From Cryptomeria japonica (Eukaryota > Streptophyta > Pinopsida > Cupressales > Cupressaceae): DNA of 64,000 nt. Below, one piece after another: positions 47,233 to 59,599 of this stretch. Under the pieces are notes generated by a model. The model saw only the letters and a program-made list of their open reading frames with translations. It was not told the DNA's origin and searched no databases. Each line of letters opens with the position of its first letter. The first letter of the stretch is position 1. The position numbers were made by a program, and so were the translations under genes. The stretch is from assembly GCF_030272615.1 (NCBI RefSeq), contig NC_081406.1:231000396-231064395 (forward strand), written 5' to 3'.

Positions 47233-50149
47233 CTAAAGTATGTCTACTTGTGATGTGAGTAGAATTTTGAGTTCCTTTAGAGGCCAGAGTCTCTTTGCCT
47301 TCTCATGATCATAAATATCTAGCTGGTTGTGAAAATCATCTACAGATTTGTTAAAGTCAAAAATAGAATCCTTAAGAGGAACATATGCATTGCATATCCA
47401 TTCTAGCTCTTGCTTTGTTTCTGTACACCTTTTTGTAATATCAGAATAAATGAATGAAATATTAGAGGTAGAAGCAAGAATTTTTCCTCCCATTTCAATA
47501 GCTTTACTCAATAAATATTTATTATGTGACAGAGCCACCTTTCCACTATCAATATCCTTTGCCAATTTTTCTCCATACTTCTTCTTGTGACTCTTTTCAG
47601 CATAGGTTTGAGCAACATCTTCCAGTGACTTGATTTGATCAGATGCATCTGCAACTAACTGACCAAGTTTGCTAATAGGTGTAGATAGATGTGTTGTAGA
47701 TGTTTTTGGTAGCAGAACAGATAAAATATCTACTGCATTCTGTATTGTTTCTGCCTCAATCCTTTTCTCTTTCAATCTCTTCTTATGCGCCCTAGATTGC
47801 ATGACATTACCAATCTTCATCATTTCTGATGCGCTCATATTGTCCACATCAATAGTTCCTGAAATACTTAAAGAATCATCATCATCCTCATCAATTTTCT
47901 TTTGCTTTGTTGGTTCAGAGGATACAACCTCAATGATTGCTTTCTCTGTATTCTTCTTCATTTCCTTTTCAGAGGACTACCTGACAACTTTTTTCAGTAG
48001 ACTCTTTCTTATTATCTTCAATGACTGGTGGAGATTGGGGTTTCTCCAGTTGTTTTGTTTCCAGTGGATTGACCACTTTTAGTTGAGTGGCCGGTTTCTC
48101 AACTAACTTGACCTATGAATCTGTGACTTTTGGAGGCTCCATATCCAGTGTAGTGACATCTCCAGATATATCAACTATGTCCTGTACATCAATAACATGA
48201 ATAGTGGTGTCACCCTTGACAGGATAGACCACATCTTCTTGAACAATCTCTTCTTCATCCATTTCTGGTCTATTAACAACAACATATTCTACATTCTTAG
48301 AAGATAGTACAAGTTCTTCCATCCTTTTGATATTGCAGGCAATATGATGGGTCTCAATTTCAATAATTGACCTCTTTCCACTAAGAAGCTTCAATATTCT
48401 TGCTTTGAACATAAACTAAGCATTGTACCGATCCACTAAATTACTAATTTCATCTTTAGAAAATTCAGGAAAATATTGTACAAATACTTCATCAATGATC
48501 TCTTTTTCAATCTTAACAACTTATTCCCATTTATTTAAAAGAATTGTATACAAAGAATTTGAAACATCCTTCTCAATATCATGAGGAAATCTACTATAAT
48601 GGCACAACTGAGTGATTAACTGTTGAACAACTTGTTCTTTCTCATCTTCATTGAAGGAATCAAAATATTCTTTAACATTTTAAAATCTATTTCTCCCCAA
48701 TGTCTTCATTGTTCTTTCAAAATGGCTCCCAAGTATGAATTTAGATATATCAAGAGGTATAGTTGCCTTCAACACTTCCTTTACTTGTTTGGATACTCTG
48801 TCAGCTACCTTTATCTTCTTTGGTTCTTCTTCAGAATCACTTCCCTCAGACTCTTCTTGCAAAAATAACTTTCTGCCTCTCTTCTTTGTTACTTTCTCCT
48901 TCTTTTTATATACCTTGGGTTCTGGTTCCTTCTTAGTTTGGATACTTTGAGTAACCCTGGTATTCTTTATTGTTGGAGGTGCTTCATTAGACTTCTTTTT
49001 CTTTCCTTTCACATTTTTAATAGGAGTAATACTGGTTTCTGCTGGTGCATCCTGGACTGCCACAATGTCCAGTCTTGCCTTCTTTTTGTCTTTAGGAGAT
49101 GCTAACAAGTTATTAGCATATCCAACCAGTAGATCATAGTTCACCTCATAATTTGTGTCTTCCATTTCTTCTTTCCTTGGCTCAATTTCTTGCATCAAGA
49201 AAAAGTCAGTGGTAACAGTAAAGATTATATCTTTTGCAAAGTGTTTTAGCACATCTTCTGGTAATCTTATTCTCAGGCTCATCTTTTTCTGAAATTCATT
49301 AAAATACTTATTCATTGTTGTAGGGAAATTATTTCTTACAGCCTTAATGTTGTTCTTGATTTGTGCAATGACTGGTAGGTCCTTTTGCCATTCAATATTT
49401 CCAATTCCTAGTAGGAAGTTATGAAAATAGAAGAATAACCCAACTAATAGTTGGCCATAATTGAATTTTTTATTGTTGTCCTTTTTGATAGATTACAAAT
49501 TCAGAAACAATTGTGATAGCTTCACAAAGATCATAATTTGCATTATCAACAATCATTCTGTGAGTTGTATGAATTGTTGTAGATGGAACATTGTTAAGTC
49601 TACTAGAGTAAAATACTCGGTAGCCTATCACCATTGCTGCTAGTTTCACTGCAGGGTCTCTAATATTATTAATAGAAAAGGCACACCCAGCGGAAGTAGA
49701 ACTGGTTAAAGAGAATACCATATCTTTAGAAATTCGCCTTAACACAGGTACTTCACCAATTGAGAAATAACCAGTTACAACCTGAATGGCTTCCTTGGTA
49801 ATTGTGTGAGTTCTCTCTAAATACATGTTCTCTCCATGAACTCTACTCAAAATAATTTTGATATGTTCTTCCTCGAAATCTTCAAGAAAGTAAGTGACAT
49901 TATGAAAACCTTTTTCGAAAACCCTAGCATACTTTGTTTCAATCTTTCCATTCTCAACTGAGTATAAATATATAGAGATCCTAGATCTTCTATCTTGCAG
50001 TCAATATAACTAGATAAATCACCTTTGACTAAAAATCCACTCAGAATTTATGACAACACATTGTATGACACAATTTGTTCAGCAACTACAACTTCCATAG
50101 GCTCAGAAGTAATCATCAACTTTTCTACAAATTTTGAAGATGATGCCAT
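47233..50149 (-). pseudogene. Element B ORF2: homologue of element A ORF2
   Basis: Start MASSSKFVEK at 50149. It aligns with A over SRVHGE...ITKEAIQVVTG (A: ITKEAVKAVTG), MVIGYRVFYSSRLNNVPS, then, one frame over, LLGIGNIEWQKDLP (A: PGIGNKNLGFDIP), YFNEFQKKMSLRIRLPEDV and EDEKEQV. A basic KKKEKVTKKRGRK stretch, a short acidic region and a long helical C-terminus (47961-47233) follow. Breaks: TAA at 50050-50048, a frameshift near 49975, another near 49470, TAA near 48680. Function unknown. The B and A proteins share order but are strongly diverged, so ORF2 was probably maintained for some time in this lineage. Confidence 0.72.
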
Positions 50150-50679
50150 TGCAGATGAACAAGATTCGAAGCAAGATTTTCAAAGAAATATCTTTTCTTA
50201 CGCACGTTGCCTCGTTTTATCGGTAGTATGCCCAAGTGTACACCAATTCGACTTTCTGCAACCTTCAATTCAACTTGATTTTACAAATCACAAAGCAATT
50301 TGGCAAATGACAGCAAACAATCTTTCTTAGCTCAACAAGTGCTCCAATTTTCTCTCTCAAATGTGTTAGGGTAAAAATAACAAAGTGAAAATTTGCTTTT
50401 ATCATTTTTACCTACTGCATTAAATGCTCGCCCGTTAGGGTTGCAAACCCTAATTTCACCGCTCAAGGAGTAAATCGGTTGATAACATATCAACAAAGGT
50501 TACCAAAATTTCAAACTCAAAATTTTCTTACCACTCATTCATCTCAATGGGTCTGGAGGTAAATTTGTCATTTAAGTTCCCCTTAGCCATATGACAAGGC
50601 TTAGGTCACTGGTGCAGGGTTCTCTTCACTAGGCGAAGGAACAATTTCCTCTATCGGTGAGTCATAATTATTTTTCTTC

Positions 50680-51895
50680 CAAGTGCAGTTCATTTTCTCT
50701 CTTGTTTCTTTAGCATTTACTTTCTATTTACCTTTATGATCTTTTGAAGAATTGACCGGTTTGCAATTTTTGGATCTGCAGAATTTTGCTTAATGCCCTA
50801 GTTTATTACAGTGATAGAAGGCCATACCAGATGATCTCCAAGGTCTTGCATTTACTCTTCTTGTTCTTCTTCTACAATTCATAGCCACATGACCAAATTT
50901 ATTACAGATGGTGCAAATGACATTTGTTACCTTTTCCATCTCAAATGGACTAAACCGGTTGTTGTAGGGTCTTTGCTAGTTCATGTTGACCCGGTTGTCA
51001 AAATTCCTCATCCAGTTTCCATTTGGTCTTGGATGCATATGCAGTACAAGATTATTAACTCCATATTTGCACTCAACAGATCTATGTCCATACATTCCAC
51101 AAGTGAAGCACTGACCTTCAAATTTCTTAGATATGAATCTCGCATTAGTATTAAAGCTTGTATTCATGTTAGGTTTGTCTTTACAAACATTTGCAGTATG
51201 ACCAGGTTTATGGCAAACAAAACAAACAATTTTATAGACCTTCTTACCAGTAGGATTTTTGACCTTAGGAGCAAATTTGTTCTTAGGAATGTTGCTCTTG
51301 GTACCAGAGGATTCACCTTTTTCACATGTGTGAGAACCAAGTCCAGAGGTATCACCTTTCATCCTTTATGGTTGAATTTGTTCATCTAGCATGGTAGAAC
51401 TTTTGAAAAACTTGTCCAACTTCTCATTTGTTTCAGTAAACTTTTGGTGAGATCTTCATTATGCTTAGACAGGTTCTCTTTCAGAGATGATGCTAAATCA
51501 AGATCTAACTGCAGATTTTCCTTCGCTTCTCTTTCAACATTCAAATGCTCATGCAAGATAGCATTTTCTCACTTGATCTTGGCAATTTCACAATCTCTCT
51601 CCTTGATAAGATCCTCAGCTGCTCTTCTGGCTTCCAGTTCCTGACTCATGCAAATAGTAATACTTTCCAGTTCTCTTCTCAGATTGAACTTTTTATCGTT
51701 GATTTTTTCAACCTCCTCAACCAGAGCATCAATATTGGCTTCATCTGAAGAACTATTATCAGATATCACTAATAGTTGTTCAGTAAGCTCTCTTCTTTTG
51801 TTTTGGGAAGCTTTCAGTTTGACCCTTAGGGTTTCAATCTCATTTCTACTAGCTTATAGCTCTCTAGCCATCTCAAGGTAGCTCATATCCCCCAT
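50680..51895 (-). pseudogene. Element B Gag: coiled coil plus four zinc knuckles
   Basis: It starts MGDMSYLEMAREL at 51895. An in-frame TAA near 51856 and further breaks follow. The helical part includes DALVEEVEKINDKKFNLRR. Zinc knuckles: CFVCHKPGHTANVC, CFTCGMYGHRSVEC (51362-50976 frame), CTICNKFGHVAMNC (about 50915-50874) and a fourth with His for the first Cys, interrupted by TAA (50792-50790). The C-terminus is Pro/Ser/Glu-rich (EEIVPSPSEENPAP). Same layout as element A Gag, but clearly diverged in sequence. Confidence 0.8.
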
Positions 51896-51943
51896 GGTGG
51901 TTTCAAGACTTCCTTCTAAGCGATTAGGCTTCATAGAAGTTAG

Positions 51944-51955
51944 GCTCTGATACCA
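51944..51955 (-). promoter_or_regulatory. Primer binding site (tRNA-iMet), element B
   Basis: The minus strand reads TGGTATCAGAGC. Five bases (51956-51960) separate it from the LTR, against two in element A. Confidence 0.93.
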
Positions 51956-51960
51956 ATTCA

Positions 51961-53031
51961 TGGACTTGAAAAGCACTGAGAGGGGGGGGGGGTGAATCAG
52001 TGACACCAAAAATGAAACTACTTCAACTAGTAATTGGTAGATGAACTTAACAAATCTTTTAAGCAAAATGCATATAATCCAAAATGATATAATAGCACTC
52101 ACAATAGGTAACACATACACCATAACACAAATATTTATACGTGGAAAACCCAAAGGTAAAAACCATGGTGAGATGGAACTCACAAGTTAACTATCTGCAG
52201 TAATAGATAACTGACCGATTAAGGTCTACCAAGTGCTCTGCTAAGAGCGAATCTGGTTAAAGATCCCAAAGCTTGATTAGAAGCTCATATCCTATTAGTA
52301 GTAACCTCACTGGAGGATTTAAGAATCCAAGTTGATGGATCACCCTGTTAGAGGATTTATACATGAAGCTTGTTAGATCTTACCTGGTTAGGAGATTTGA
52401 TTATGTTGTAATTGTTAGAAAACAACAAGATTGGTTTGATCTGTTCTGAGTAGCACAATACTTGCTTGATCAGATCCTTCTAAATATTCTCAACACTGCT
52501 ATACAACACACTCTTCATCTTAACACTTATCTCTCTTCAACATCAAAATGATTTACTAAGATGTCAATATATAGACATTCAGATTTCATGTCGGCCTAAA
52601 CAATTTCCTAGGTGCAGTGTATCTAGTCAAGTGATCATAACTCATCACAAAAATTACCACCAAAAGTTTGTCGATGGGATAACTCATCATGATCTATGGT
52701 AACTCATCACAAAATCACTGAATACTGGTTGGAACAATCAATACTGGTTTGAGTTAAATATTAAACTGTTATCCTCGAATCTTTTGTCATGATCTCCGCT
52801 TGATCTCCATCTTGATCTTCATCTTGATGCCGACTTAGTATAACCACAGGTTGCCTCTCATGCACATACTGGTTGACACAAAGTACATGTTAGAGATTAA
52901 CCACTAAGTATACCGGTTGATAGTGTAAACAATTGAAGTTACACCGGTAGACAATATAAACATATGTGTGTGTGACTATTTCATCAATGACAACATATGA
53001 TGAATACATTACAATCATCATCATACCAACA
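51961..53031 (-). repeat. 5' LTR of element B
   Basis: 1071 bp. It has the GCACTGAGAGGGGGGGG-TGAATC block near its inner end, and repeated TAACCTGTTAGAGGATT-like phrases in the middle. It is ~40 bp shorter than the left copy through small deletions. Confidence 0.92.
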
Positions 53032-53600
53032 AGATCATGAATAAAATGCATGACATCATCTTCTCTACAAATGTTTTGATGTTTAAGATAGGCTCTAGGA
53101 GAATAAGGAGGATCCAGAGAGATAGAAACACCAATATTTTGACCTTGCCCCCCTTGCGCAAGGGTATGTGTATAAGAAGAAGATGGGGTCATGTTTCTCT
53201 TTAATACTTGATCTCCATTAGAGAGATCATTGATAGGAGTATTAGCTCTTTCTTCATTCACATTAGATACCCTAGGAGAAGTACAAGTATTAGTTTTCTC
53301 TTTGTCATCTCTAGGATTAGGATCTACAAAAGCTTTTAAGTGATCCACGTATGAAATTGATTTACCCAAAAACATCACCATAACACAATGCACATGATAA
53401 ATGAAAGATTTGAGATCTGATCTATGAAAATGAACCAACTTGGAAATTCGAAGAATGCAACATGTCCAAGTGCTATGAATAAAAAAGAGTAGCATGAAGT
53501 GAAAGAAGCCATTATCTAACACGTGATTATAACAAATGTACGTAAAAAACAATGTAATCATATGTGAAATAGAAAATAGATCAAGTCCATTAATTGCCAT
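53032..53600 (-). pseudogene. Element G gag, 5' part
   Basis: A minus-strand frame open from 53600 through the B border contains FVDPNPRDDKEK, ANTPINDLSNGDQVLKR and REDDVMHFIHDL, after which element B begins. The first ~85 residues are hydrophobic and may not be real coding sequence; a start at MFLGKSISYVDHLK (about 53379) is more gag-like. The polar, Pro/Ser-rich content and position 5' of the zinc-knuckle part fit Gag. Confidence 0.45.
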
Positions 53601-53639
53601 GATGAATATTAAAATTGAAGTGCAAGCAAATTATTTGAA

Positions 53640-54655
53640 ATAAATTAGGATTTAAAAAACCACTTAATTTATGTAAATTGATGAAATTCAAATTTGATTT
53701 TTGTTTTGTTTTAAATTTTGAAAAATGTGGAATGAAAATTTGAAAGTTGAGATTTAGAAATTGGAATTTGAATAATTCAAATTTTTTGAAAAATGATTAC
53801 TCAGTTTTTGAAAAATGATTATTCAATTTTTGAAAAATTATGCAACCTCCTAGGAAATTTAAATTTATAATTAGGGCCTTGAAAATAACCTCTTAATTTA
53901 AATTTAAAATTACCCACTAGAAGATTTAAATTTGTCCAATAAAAAAAAAGGGTTTTCTTGGATAACCTCTTAATTTTAGAAATTTGATATGTTGAAATTT
54001 TAGAACTAAAGGGATTAATTTAATTTTAAAAATTAGGGCTCTTTTAATTAACCTCTTTACTCTTAAAAAAATTAAATTTGAAATTGTCGAGAAGAGAATT
54101 AAATTTAAAATTAGGGTATTGTAGAAAGAACCACTTAATTTAAAATTTAAATTTAAAAAGTAGATCTAATATTGGAATTTGGCAATTGAAAAACTGGAAA
54201 ATGCAAAAGATTAATTTAAATTTAGAAATAGGGTTTGTTTAATTAACCACTTAATTTTAAAATTTAAATTTGAAATCGAAATTTGATCCAAGGTTGCAAT
54301 TTTGAATTTTAATTTTAATTTAGCAACCAAATCTGAAGAGGGAAATTCAAAATTTAAACAATCCACAAGCTCAATTTTAAAAATTAAAAAATTAGGGTTT
54401 TTGAAATTAACCACTTAATGTTAAAAATTAATTATGAAATTTGAGTTGTAGATTGAATGAATGTTTAGATATGAAATAATTGATCCAAATTAAGCGATTC
54501 ACAAGCTCAATTTTGAAAATAAAAATTAGGGTTTCAATGAAATCAACCTCTAAATTTTTAAAATTTGCAAAGAAATCAAACTTGTGAATGAAAATTTGAA
54601 TTTTAAATTACATACACTCAGATCTGAAAAACAAAAATCGGAATTAAGGGTGTAA
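53640..54655. repeat. AT-rich leader repeats of element G
   Basis: More than ten degenerate ~55-80-bp units carry ATTAGGG(C/T)TTTTG, AACC(A/T)CTTAATTT and AAATTTAAATTTG-like phrases between the primer site and gag. The equivalent leader of H (59600-59955) carries the same phrases on the other strand. Confidence 0.75.
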
Positions 54656-54671
54656 GGAGTCAGGTTTACCA
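54656..54671 (-). promoter_or_regulatory. Primer-site candidate of element G
   Basis: The minus strand reads TGGTAAACCTGACTCC three bases inside the 5' LTR. The related LTR H has TGGTGAACCCGACTCC in the same position. It begins with the universal TGG but I cannot assign the tRNA. Confidence 0.6.
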
Positions 54672-54674
54672 AAA

Positions 54675-55870
54675 TATAAAGTGGAAAATTGGGAGCTTAG
54701 CCAATTGTCCACATGGGAAGTGTGGAAGATTCACTAAGCTCAATTTTCACTTGGACAGACTTTACATTCAAAAGAGGGGGATGAATCTACTAGATCCAAT
54801 CCCAAAGGATGCAAGGATTGAATACTACGTAGATTGGAATGGAATTAACCTCTTTTGTAAGTTGATTGATTGAATTAAGATAAAGTGTTGAAAAAGGAGA
54901 CAAAGTATGCGAAAACAATGATCTACAGATCTGGGATTCAGTAGTGCACTTGGATCTGAGAAGTTTGAAATGATTCAGAGTTGCTCTTAGAAATCTGGCA
55001 AAAGTTGCAAGGACCGTGTGTGGATAGGGGTGCCCTATTATCGATCCTCCGAACTTTATGCGCGTCAAAAAGGGTTTTTTCGTCTTTGCAAATAAAGCTC
55101 AATTCTAGAATTACAACTACACACCTGCTTCCTACACACAGAAAGAAGAAGAAAGGGGCTGGGAATTGGGGTTTGCCTAAGTCAAACCTCAGTTTGGAAT
55201 CAACCTTGATTGAAATACTATAAATGCTTGAAATAAATGATGGAAAGTTATACCTTTAGATCTGCAATAGATGATGATGATTCTTTGCTTCTTGAATATA
55301 ATCACATATGTTGTATGAAATGGCATGGACATGACAAAACCTTAACACACACACATGCTTGCAAATGAATGAATGATGCAATGTTGCTCCAATGGATGAA
55401 TGAAGAGTATGCAGCCTTAAGGAATGAAGAATGCTTGATGTAGTCTCTTATGATCGCTATCATGCTCTTGTCTTATGATGATGATGGATGGATCCAAAAT
55501 GAGAGAGGAAAATCTCCTTATATACTTGTCTATTGTCAAATATCTTAATTTTCCGACAAAGGCCGACATAAAGGATTATTTCCCGCTCACTTTTGAGATA
55601 GGTCCAAGGGAGAGGGGCCAAGATAGGTTCCCTTTAGGGGATCCTAGGATGTCACACCATGGTTCTAGTGGGGACCAAGGCACCACGCCCTAGTCCTGCC
55701 CTATTTTGGGGCAGGATAAAGATGGCCATGCAAGGTACAAGTTGAAAAATGAAGTATGGTTGTATAGGGGAGACAAAAGCAAGCCCTGATCAAGCATGAG
55801 GATGAGATCGATAAGGTGAGTGCCCAAAATATGGTCAAAATTGCAAGAGGTGCAATTTTAGGATGCTACA
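54675..55870 (-). repeat. 5' LTR of element G
   Basis: 1196 bp, ending GGATGCTACA on the plus strand. Its inner terminus reads TATAAAGTGG where the other copy has TGTAAAGTGG. A TATA candidate (minus TATATAAGG) lies near 55517-55525. Confidence 0.9.
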
Positions 55871-56069
55871 ATTATATAATACTTTATCGATTGAATATTT
55901 AAATATACATGCATGGACACTTAAATAAGTAAAAAAGTAACTAAAAAAGACATATGAACATTATTTGTTTTAACTTTTACTTAAAATTATTTTATTAAAT
56001 TTCAACTTTTCAAGAACTTTTCAAATTTTTAATAATGTTGCAATGAGTTGTACTAGTATAATTTTATTT

Positions 56070-56720
56070 TTTTGATACATAAGAGATGGTTTGTATTGAT
56101 GAAAAATAAGTACATCAATGCATGCTTTTGACACAAAGGGTGCAATAGAAGGACAACACAAAATAGGTTGTCTACATAGCCCATAGAACATGCTAAAATA
56201 ACAATATTAAATTATTGCATTCTCAAAAGGCCCCTTCTCTGAGAAATTCCTATTTTGACTAGAATTTCCCCTTTATGTGCTTGATTAGAGCAACATTTGA
56301 TTTTTGCCAGAAGAGGATCTCTTCCTCTCAACCTTTTTCCAATCTATCTCTAATGGAGGAGTCTAAGCTATTGTGTTTACCTTAGCTAATGGATTCTTCT
56401 CCCCAAAGAACCTATTATTTCATACCCATTCAGATCATCATTGTTGGGGAAAAAACCAATATCAAATGGTTGGCTCAAAGTAACTGCAAGTATGTCTGAA
56501 AGTGAAGAAACCATACCACCCTTGGGACTAAGACTACAATCTAAAGATGCTAAAGTTACTGAAGTTTGGGAAGGATCAACCACCGAGGATAAACATAATT
56601 TGTCCTCAACCTAAAAAACCATACTCCAATGTAGGAGTATCAACCCAAGGATGATTTGGAACTATAGCATTGGAAATTGTATCCCTATATAATTCCATCC
56701 TCACCTAGCCCTCACCTTGG
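56070..56720 (-). other. Possible LINE ORF1-like scrap
   Basis: The plus-strand edge TTTTTTTGATACATAAG and GGGTGCAATAGAAGGACA recall sequence near 23812-23840, next to the LINE ORF1 fragment. A minus-strand frame (56583-56386) is Ser-rich with no motif. Weak. Confidence 0.22.
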
Positions 56721-56819
56721 TGTTTCAGCCTTCAATTCTCAATGTCTTCTTTGATGTTGCTCACACCCTCTTTAAATCTACATTTTCAACTCCTTATCTA
56801 TCCTCTGTCCAATTTTGAG

Positions 56820-57985
56820 TCCTAATTGGCAGGACCAAGATTCCCTAGGTGCCCTAGTCTTAGCTCAAGACCAAGGCATCCTAACCATCCTGATCTTGGC
56901 TCAGGATCAGGGTGCCTTAACTACCCTAGTCCTCACAATCTGGAGCCAAAATAGGACCTCACAATAGTCACTTCACGTGGATAGGAAATTTGGCTTTGTG
57001 TCGGCTTAGTTAAAAAATTCAAGCACTAGATGCACGGTTAGGTATAAAAGGAAGCCTACCCCCCCTCTCATTTGGTAAACAAAACTTTTGGGAGAACTAG
57101 AAATGAAATCATAAGTGAGCTCTCAATTACAAAATCAATTCAAGCCTAAGTGAGCAAGTAATCAGGTATACATAAAGCATTGAAGGAGAGGTTAAGTTAA
57201 GTCAATTTCAAGCATCCATGATCAACATTTTATGAAGACATTCTGCATGACATCATAAACCATTGCATGAAGATTCAATCCAGATTCACCAAGGTATCAA
57301 GTTCAATTTTAATCACTTTCATATCAGATCTAGCCTTTCCCTCAAAAGCAAAGCATTCCATTTCAATTATACATCAATTCATTTCAATTTCAAGATTAAT
57401 TCCTAAACTGGGCTTTGACCTAAGGAAAACCCCCATCAAGAAAACCTATTTCCCTCTTTTTGTGTGCAAGCAATCATCTCAAGAGTTGCAAGTGAGGAAT
57501 CTGGCAAAGAGGATGACAACAATCAAACTCAACTTTTTTAAGGGGTGAAAAGCGAAGGACCAAGACGATCGACTCCCTTCAGTCCAATTTTTTTTTAATG
57601 ATCTTCCGATAGTAGATAATGTGCGTCATCCTGATCTGAAAAATGTCAAGTTTTTGTGTCCTCTATATTCAAAGGACCAAGATGATCTACCCCCCTAGTC
57701 TCAACAATTCTGCCTATACTTTTTGTCACATGTTTTGATCTATTTTTCATCCTCAAATCTAAGTTTACAACTCTGCATGATATCTGGAACATTTTGTTAT
57801 TGCTATTTTATGTCAATTTCCCATTGTGTCCTAGATATAACATTGTAATATAACCCTAATTAAAATTCAATTTCAACTCAAATAAGGAGAAGGAATTAAT
57901 TTTATCTATATTTAGCCCTTTTAGGATTGGATCAATCAAATTCAATTCCCTCCTTAATGTAATTGTCCCAAGTAAACTTAGTGGC
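56820..57985 (+). mobile_element. Diverged, 3'-truncated LTR of the G family (I)
   Basis: It contains a TATA box (GGTATAAAAGG near 57038), GGGCTTTGACCTAAGGAAAA and AGGACCAAGA(C/T)GATC blocks (57560, 57670) and TCCTTAATGTAATTGTCCCA, in the same order as LTR H. It breaks off at about 57985 into gag-like coding sequence, without a primer site. Confidence 0.5.
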
Positions 57986-58360
57986 TTTATCAATCCAAGT
58001 GGTGAGGCAAAACCCTTTATTGATGAATTGAAGAGAATGGTTCAAAATGATGTGCTAGGTATGGAAGTGTTACATGACATTCCTTATATTGTTGACACTA
58101 GTATTATGGCTGTAAAAAGTTGTGTTGAAGCTCTTGGATATTCTCATCCTACTAGTGAATTAGAGCATTCCATTCCCATGACTACATCCTTGCCTAGTGT
58201 TCCTACATATAGACCTTCTATCATGACTACCTCTACCCAGAATTTTAATCCTACACATGTTAGTCATAGGGGCAATATTATTGATTCATACACTTACATA
58301 CCTCCTTCCATGTCTTCCATTTGTTTCCCAACCATCTCCTATACCAACATAACATAATGT
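57985..58360 (+). pseudogene. Gypsy gag scrap
   Basis: An open plus-strand frame, extending upstream of its first ATG (58028) to about 57975, has GFINPSGEAKPFIDELKRM and DVLGMEVLHDIPYIVDTS, then Ser/Thr/Pro-rich sequence. It resembles the linker of gypsy Gag, but has no zinc knuckle. It directly abuts the truncated LTR I, so the junction arose by deletion. Confidence 0.4.
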
Positions 58361-58499
58361 TCACCCTCATTATTCTCAACCTCCAACTACCTACCATAAC
58401 ATTACTCCTTCATCACAATCCAATATGACGAATTCTAATCCATCCATCAGTAACCTTGTAAATTGTCTCTAGGCCAATTTACACCTCATGTTTGTGCCC

Positions 58500-59577
58500 C
58501 TACTTAAGTGTGTCTCCCCCTCATCTTCTATCCAAGTATATTTAGTGCCTTAACTCTAGTTTTGATGCCATACACACCTACCAAATGACTCTCTAGGGGG
58601 TTTTCCTCCTCTCTGGGCCTAAATTTTGGTCCCTAATTGAGGAGGATTGGGGCGCCTCAATGGGGCCCAATTTTCAAGCAAAGGAGTGGACCTATCTCTC
58701 TGGTGGGAAATGAAATTGGTGGCTCTATATGACTGTTGGAGGTTGGCCTAATCGGTAAATTAACCTAGGATCCCCTATATAAAAGCATTTGATAATTTCA
58801 TGTCAATATAAGCCTCCATATCCAAGAAATCAAGAATTCAAGAATTGAAGCATTCATCATCATTCATTTTCAGAGATCTTCAAGGCTACATACTCTTCAT
58901 TAAACCCTTGTGGAGAAAAAAATCAATCATATGAAAGAATGTGTGTGATTAGGGTTTTATCATGTTCATGTCATTTCATACAATATATGTGATTATATTC
59001 AAGAAGCGAAGAATCATTATCAGTCATTGCAAATCTAAGGTATAGCTTTCCATTCTTTATTTCAATATTTGCAATATTTTAGTCAAGGTTAATTCCTAAA
59101 CTAGGGTTTGATTTAGGCAAACCCCTATTCCCAACCTATTTTCCCTTCTTTCTATGTGTAGGAAGTAGGTACAAAGCTACGATATTCAAGATTAACTTTA
59201 TTTATAGTGATGAACATGTTCCACTTTGGATGACGAAAAGTGTGGAGGATCAGTGCGATAGGCATACTGATCCCAAAATTTCAAGAGCTCCTTCTAGGGA
59301 CAGATCTGAATATTCTTATATTGCTCAAATCCAAATTTGTGGCTCGATCTAGCAACTATAGCTCATTACCCTAATTTCAACATTTTATAATTCAACTTAA
59401 AAGAGGGAAATCAATTCAAACCTAGTAAACCTAATAAGTATTCCCAACGGGCTATCCTTGTTGATTTGTGGTTGGATCTATTGGGTTTAACCCTCTTTTA
59501 ATGTGATGGTCCCTAAGTGAAAATTAGTGATTTTTTATATATCTAATTGTGGAAACCCTAATTTTACACCATTATAT
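58500..59577 (+). mobile_element. LTR of G family, plus orientation (H)
   Basis: A TATA box (CCCTATATAAAAGC near 58774), CCTAAACTAGGGTTTGATTT (near 59095), CTTTCTATGTGTAGGAAGTA and a TAATGTGATGGTCCCTAAGT block match the complement of the G LTRs. The right end ATTATA is three bases before a primer site like G's. The left border is approximate. The partner LTR would be right of the window. Confidence 0.65.
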
Positions 59578-59580
59578 TTT

Positions 59581-59596
59581 GGTGAACCCGACTCCT
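59581..59596 (+). promoter_or_regulatory. Primer-site candidate of element H
   Basis: TGGTGAACCCGACTCC, three bases from the LTR end, same spacing as in element G. Confidence 0.6.
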
Positions 59597-59599
59597 TAC

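Larger units (their letters stand above)
45661..53031 (-). mobile_element. Element B: sister of A, nested in element G, Gag plus ORF2, no pol
   Basis: LTRs of ~1.1 kb (45661-46771 and 51961-53031) start TGGACTTGAAAAG and end CCAACA. An iMet primer site lies inside the right LTR and a CCAAAGGGGGAGAT polypurine tract inside the left one. Coding order equals that of A: Gag with four zinc knuckles (51895-50680), ~500 bp spacer, ORF2 (50149 to 47233). No pol domain is seen. The 5-bp flanks differ (CTCGA left, AGATC right), so no target duplication is visible, although the interrupted G frame proves it is an insertion. Confidence 0.88.
41141..55870 (-). mobile_element. Element G: 14.7-kb gypsy-like LTR element carrying nested element B
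   Basis: LTRs of 1.1-1.2 kb lie at both ends, and ATTAT flanks the whole (41136-41140 and 55871-55875). Inside the right LTR is a primer-site candidate, inside the left LTR a GTGGGGGCTAAA polypurine tract, so it reads right to left. From its 5' end: AT-rich leader repeats (53640-54655), gag scraps (53600-53032, resuming left of B at about 45660-45100), then a long repeat-rich region (42281-45100). No integrase or reverse transcriptase was recognised. Removing B leaves ~7.4 kb. The gag zinc-knuckle variant suggests Ty3/gypsy rather than copia. Confidence 0.85.
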
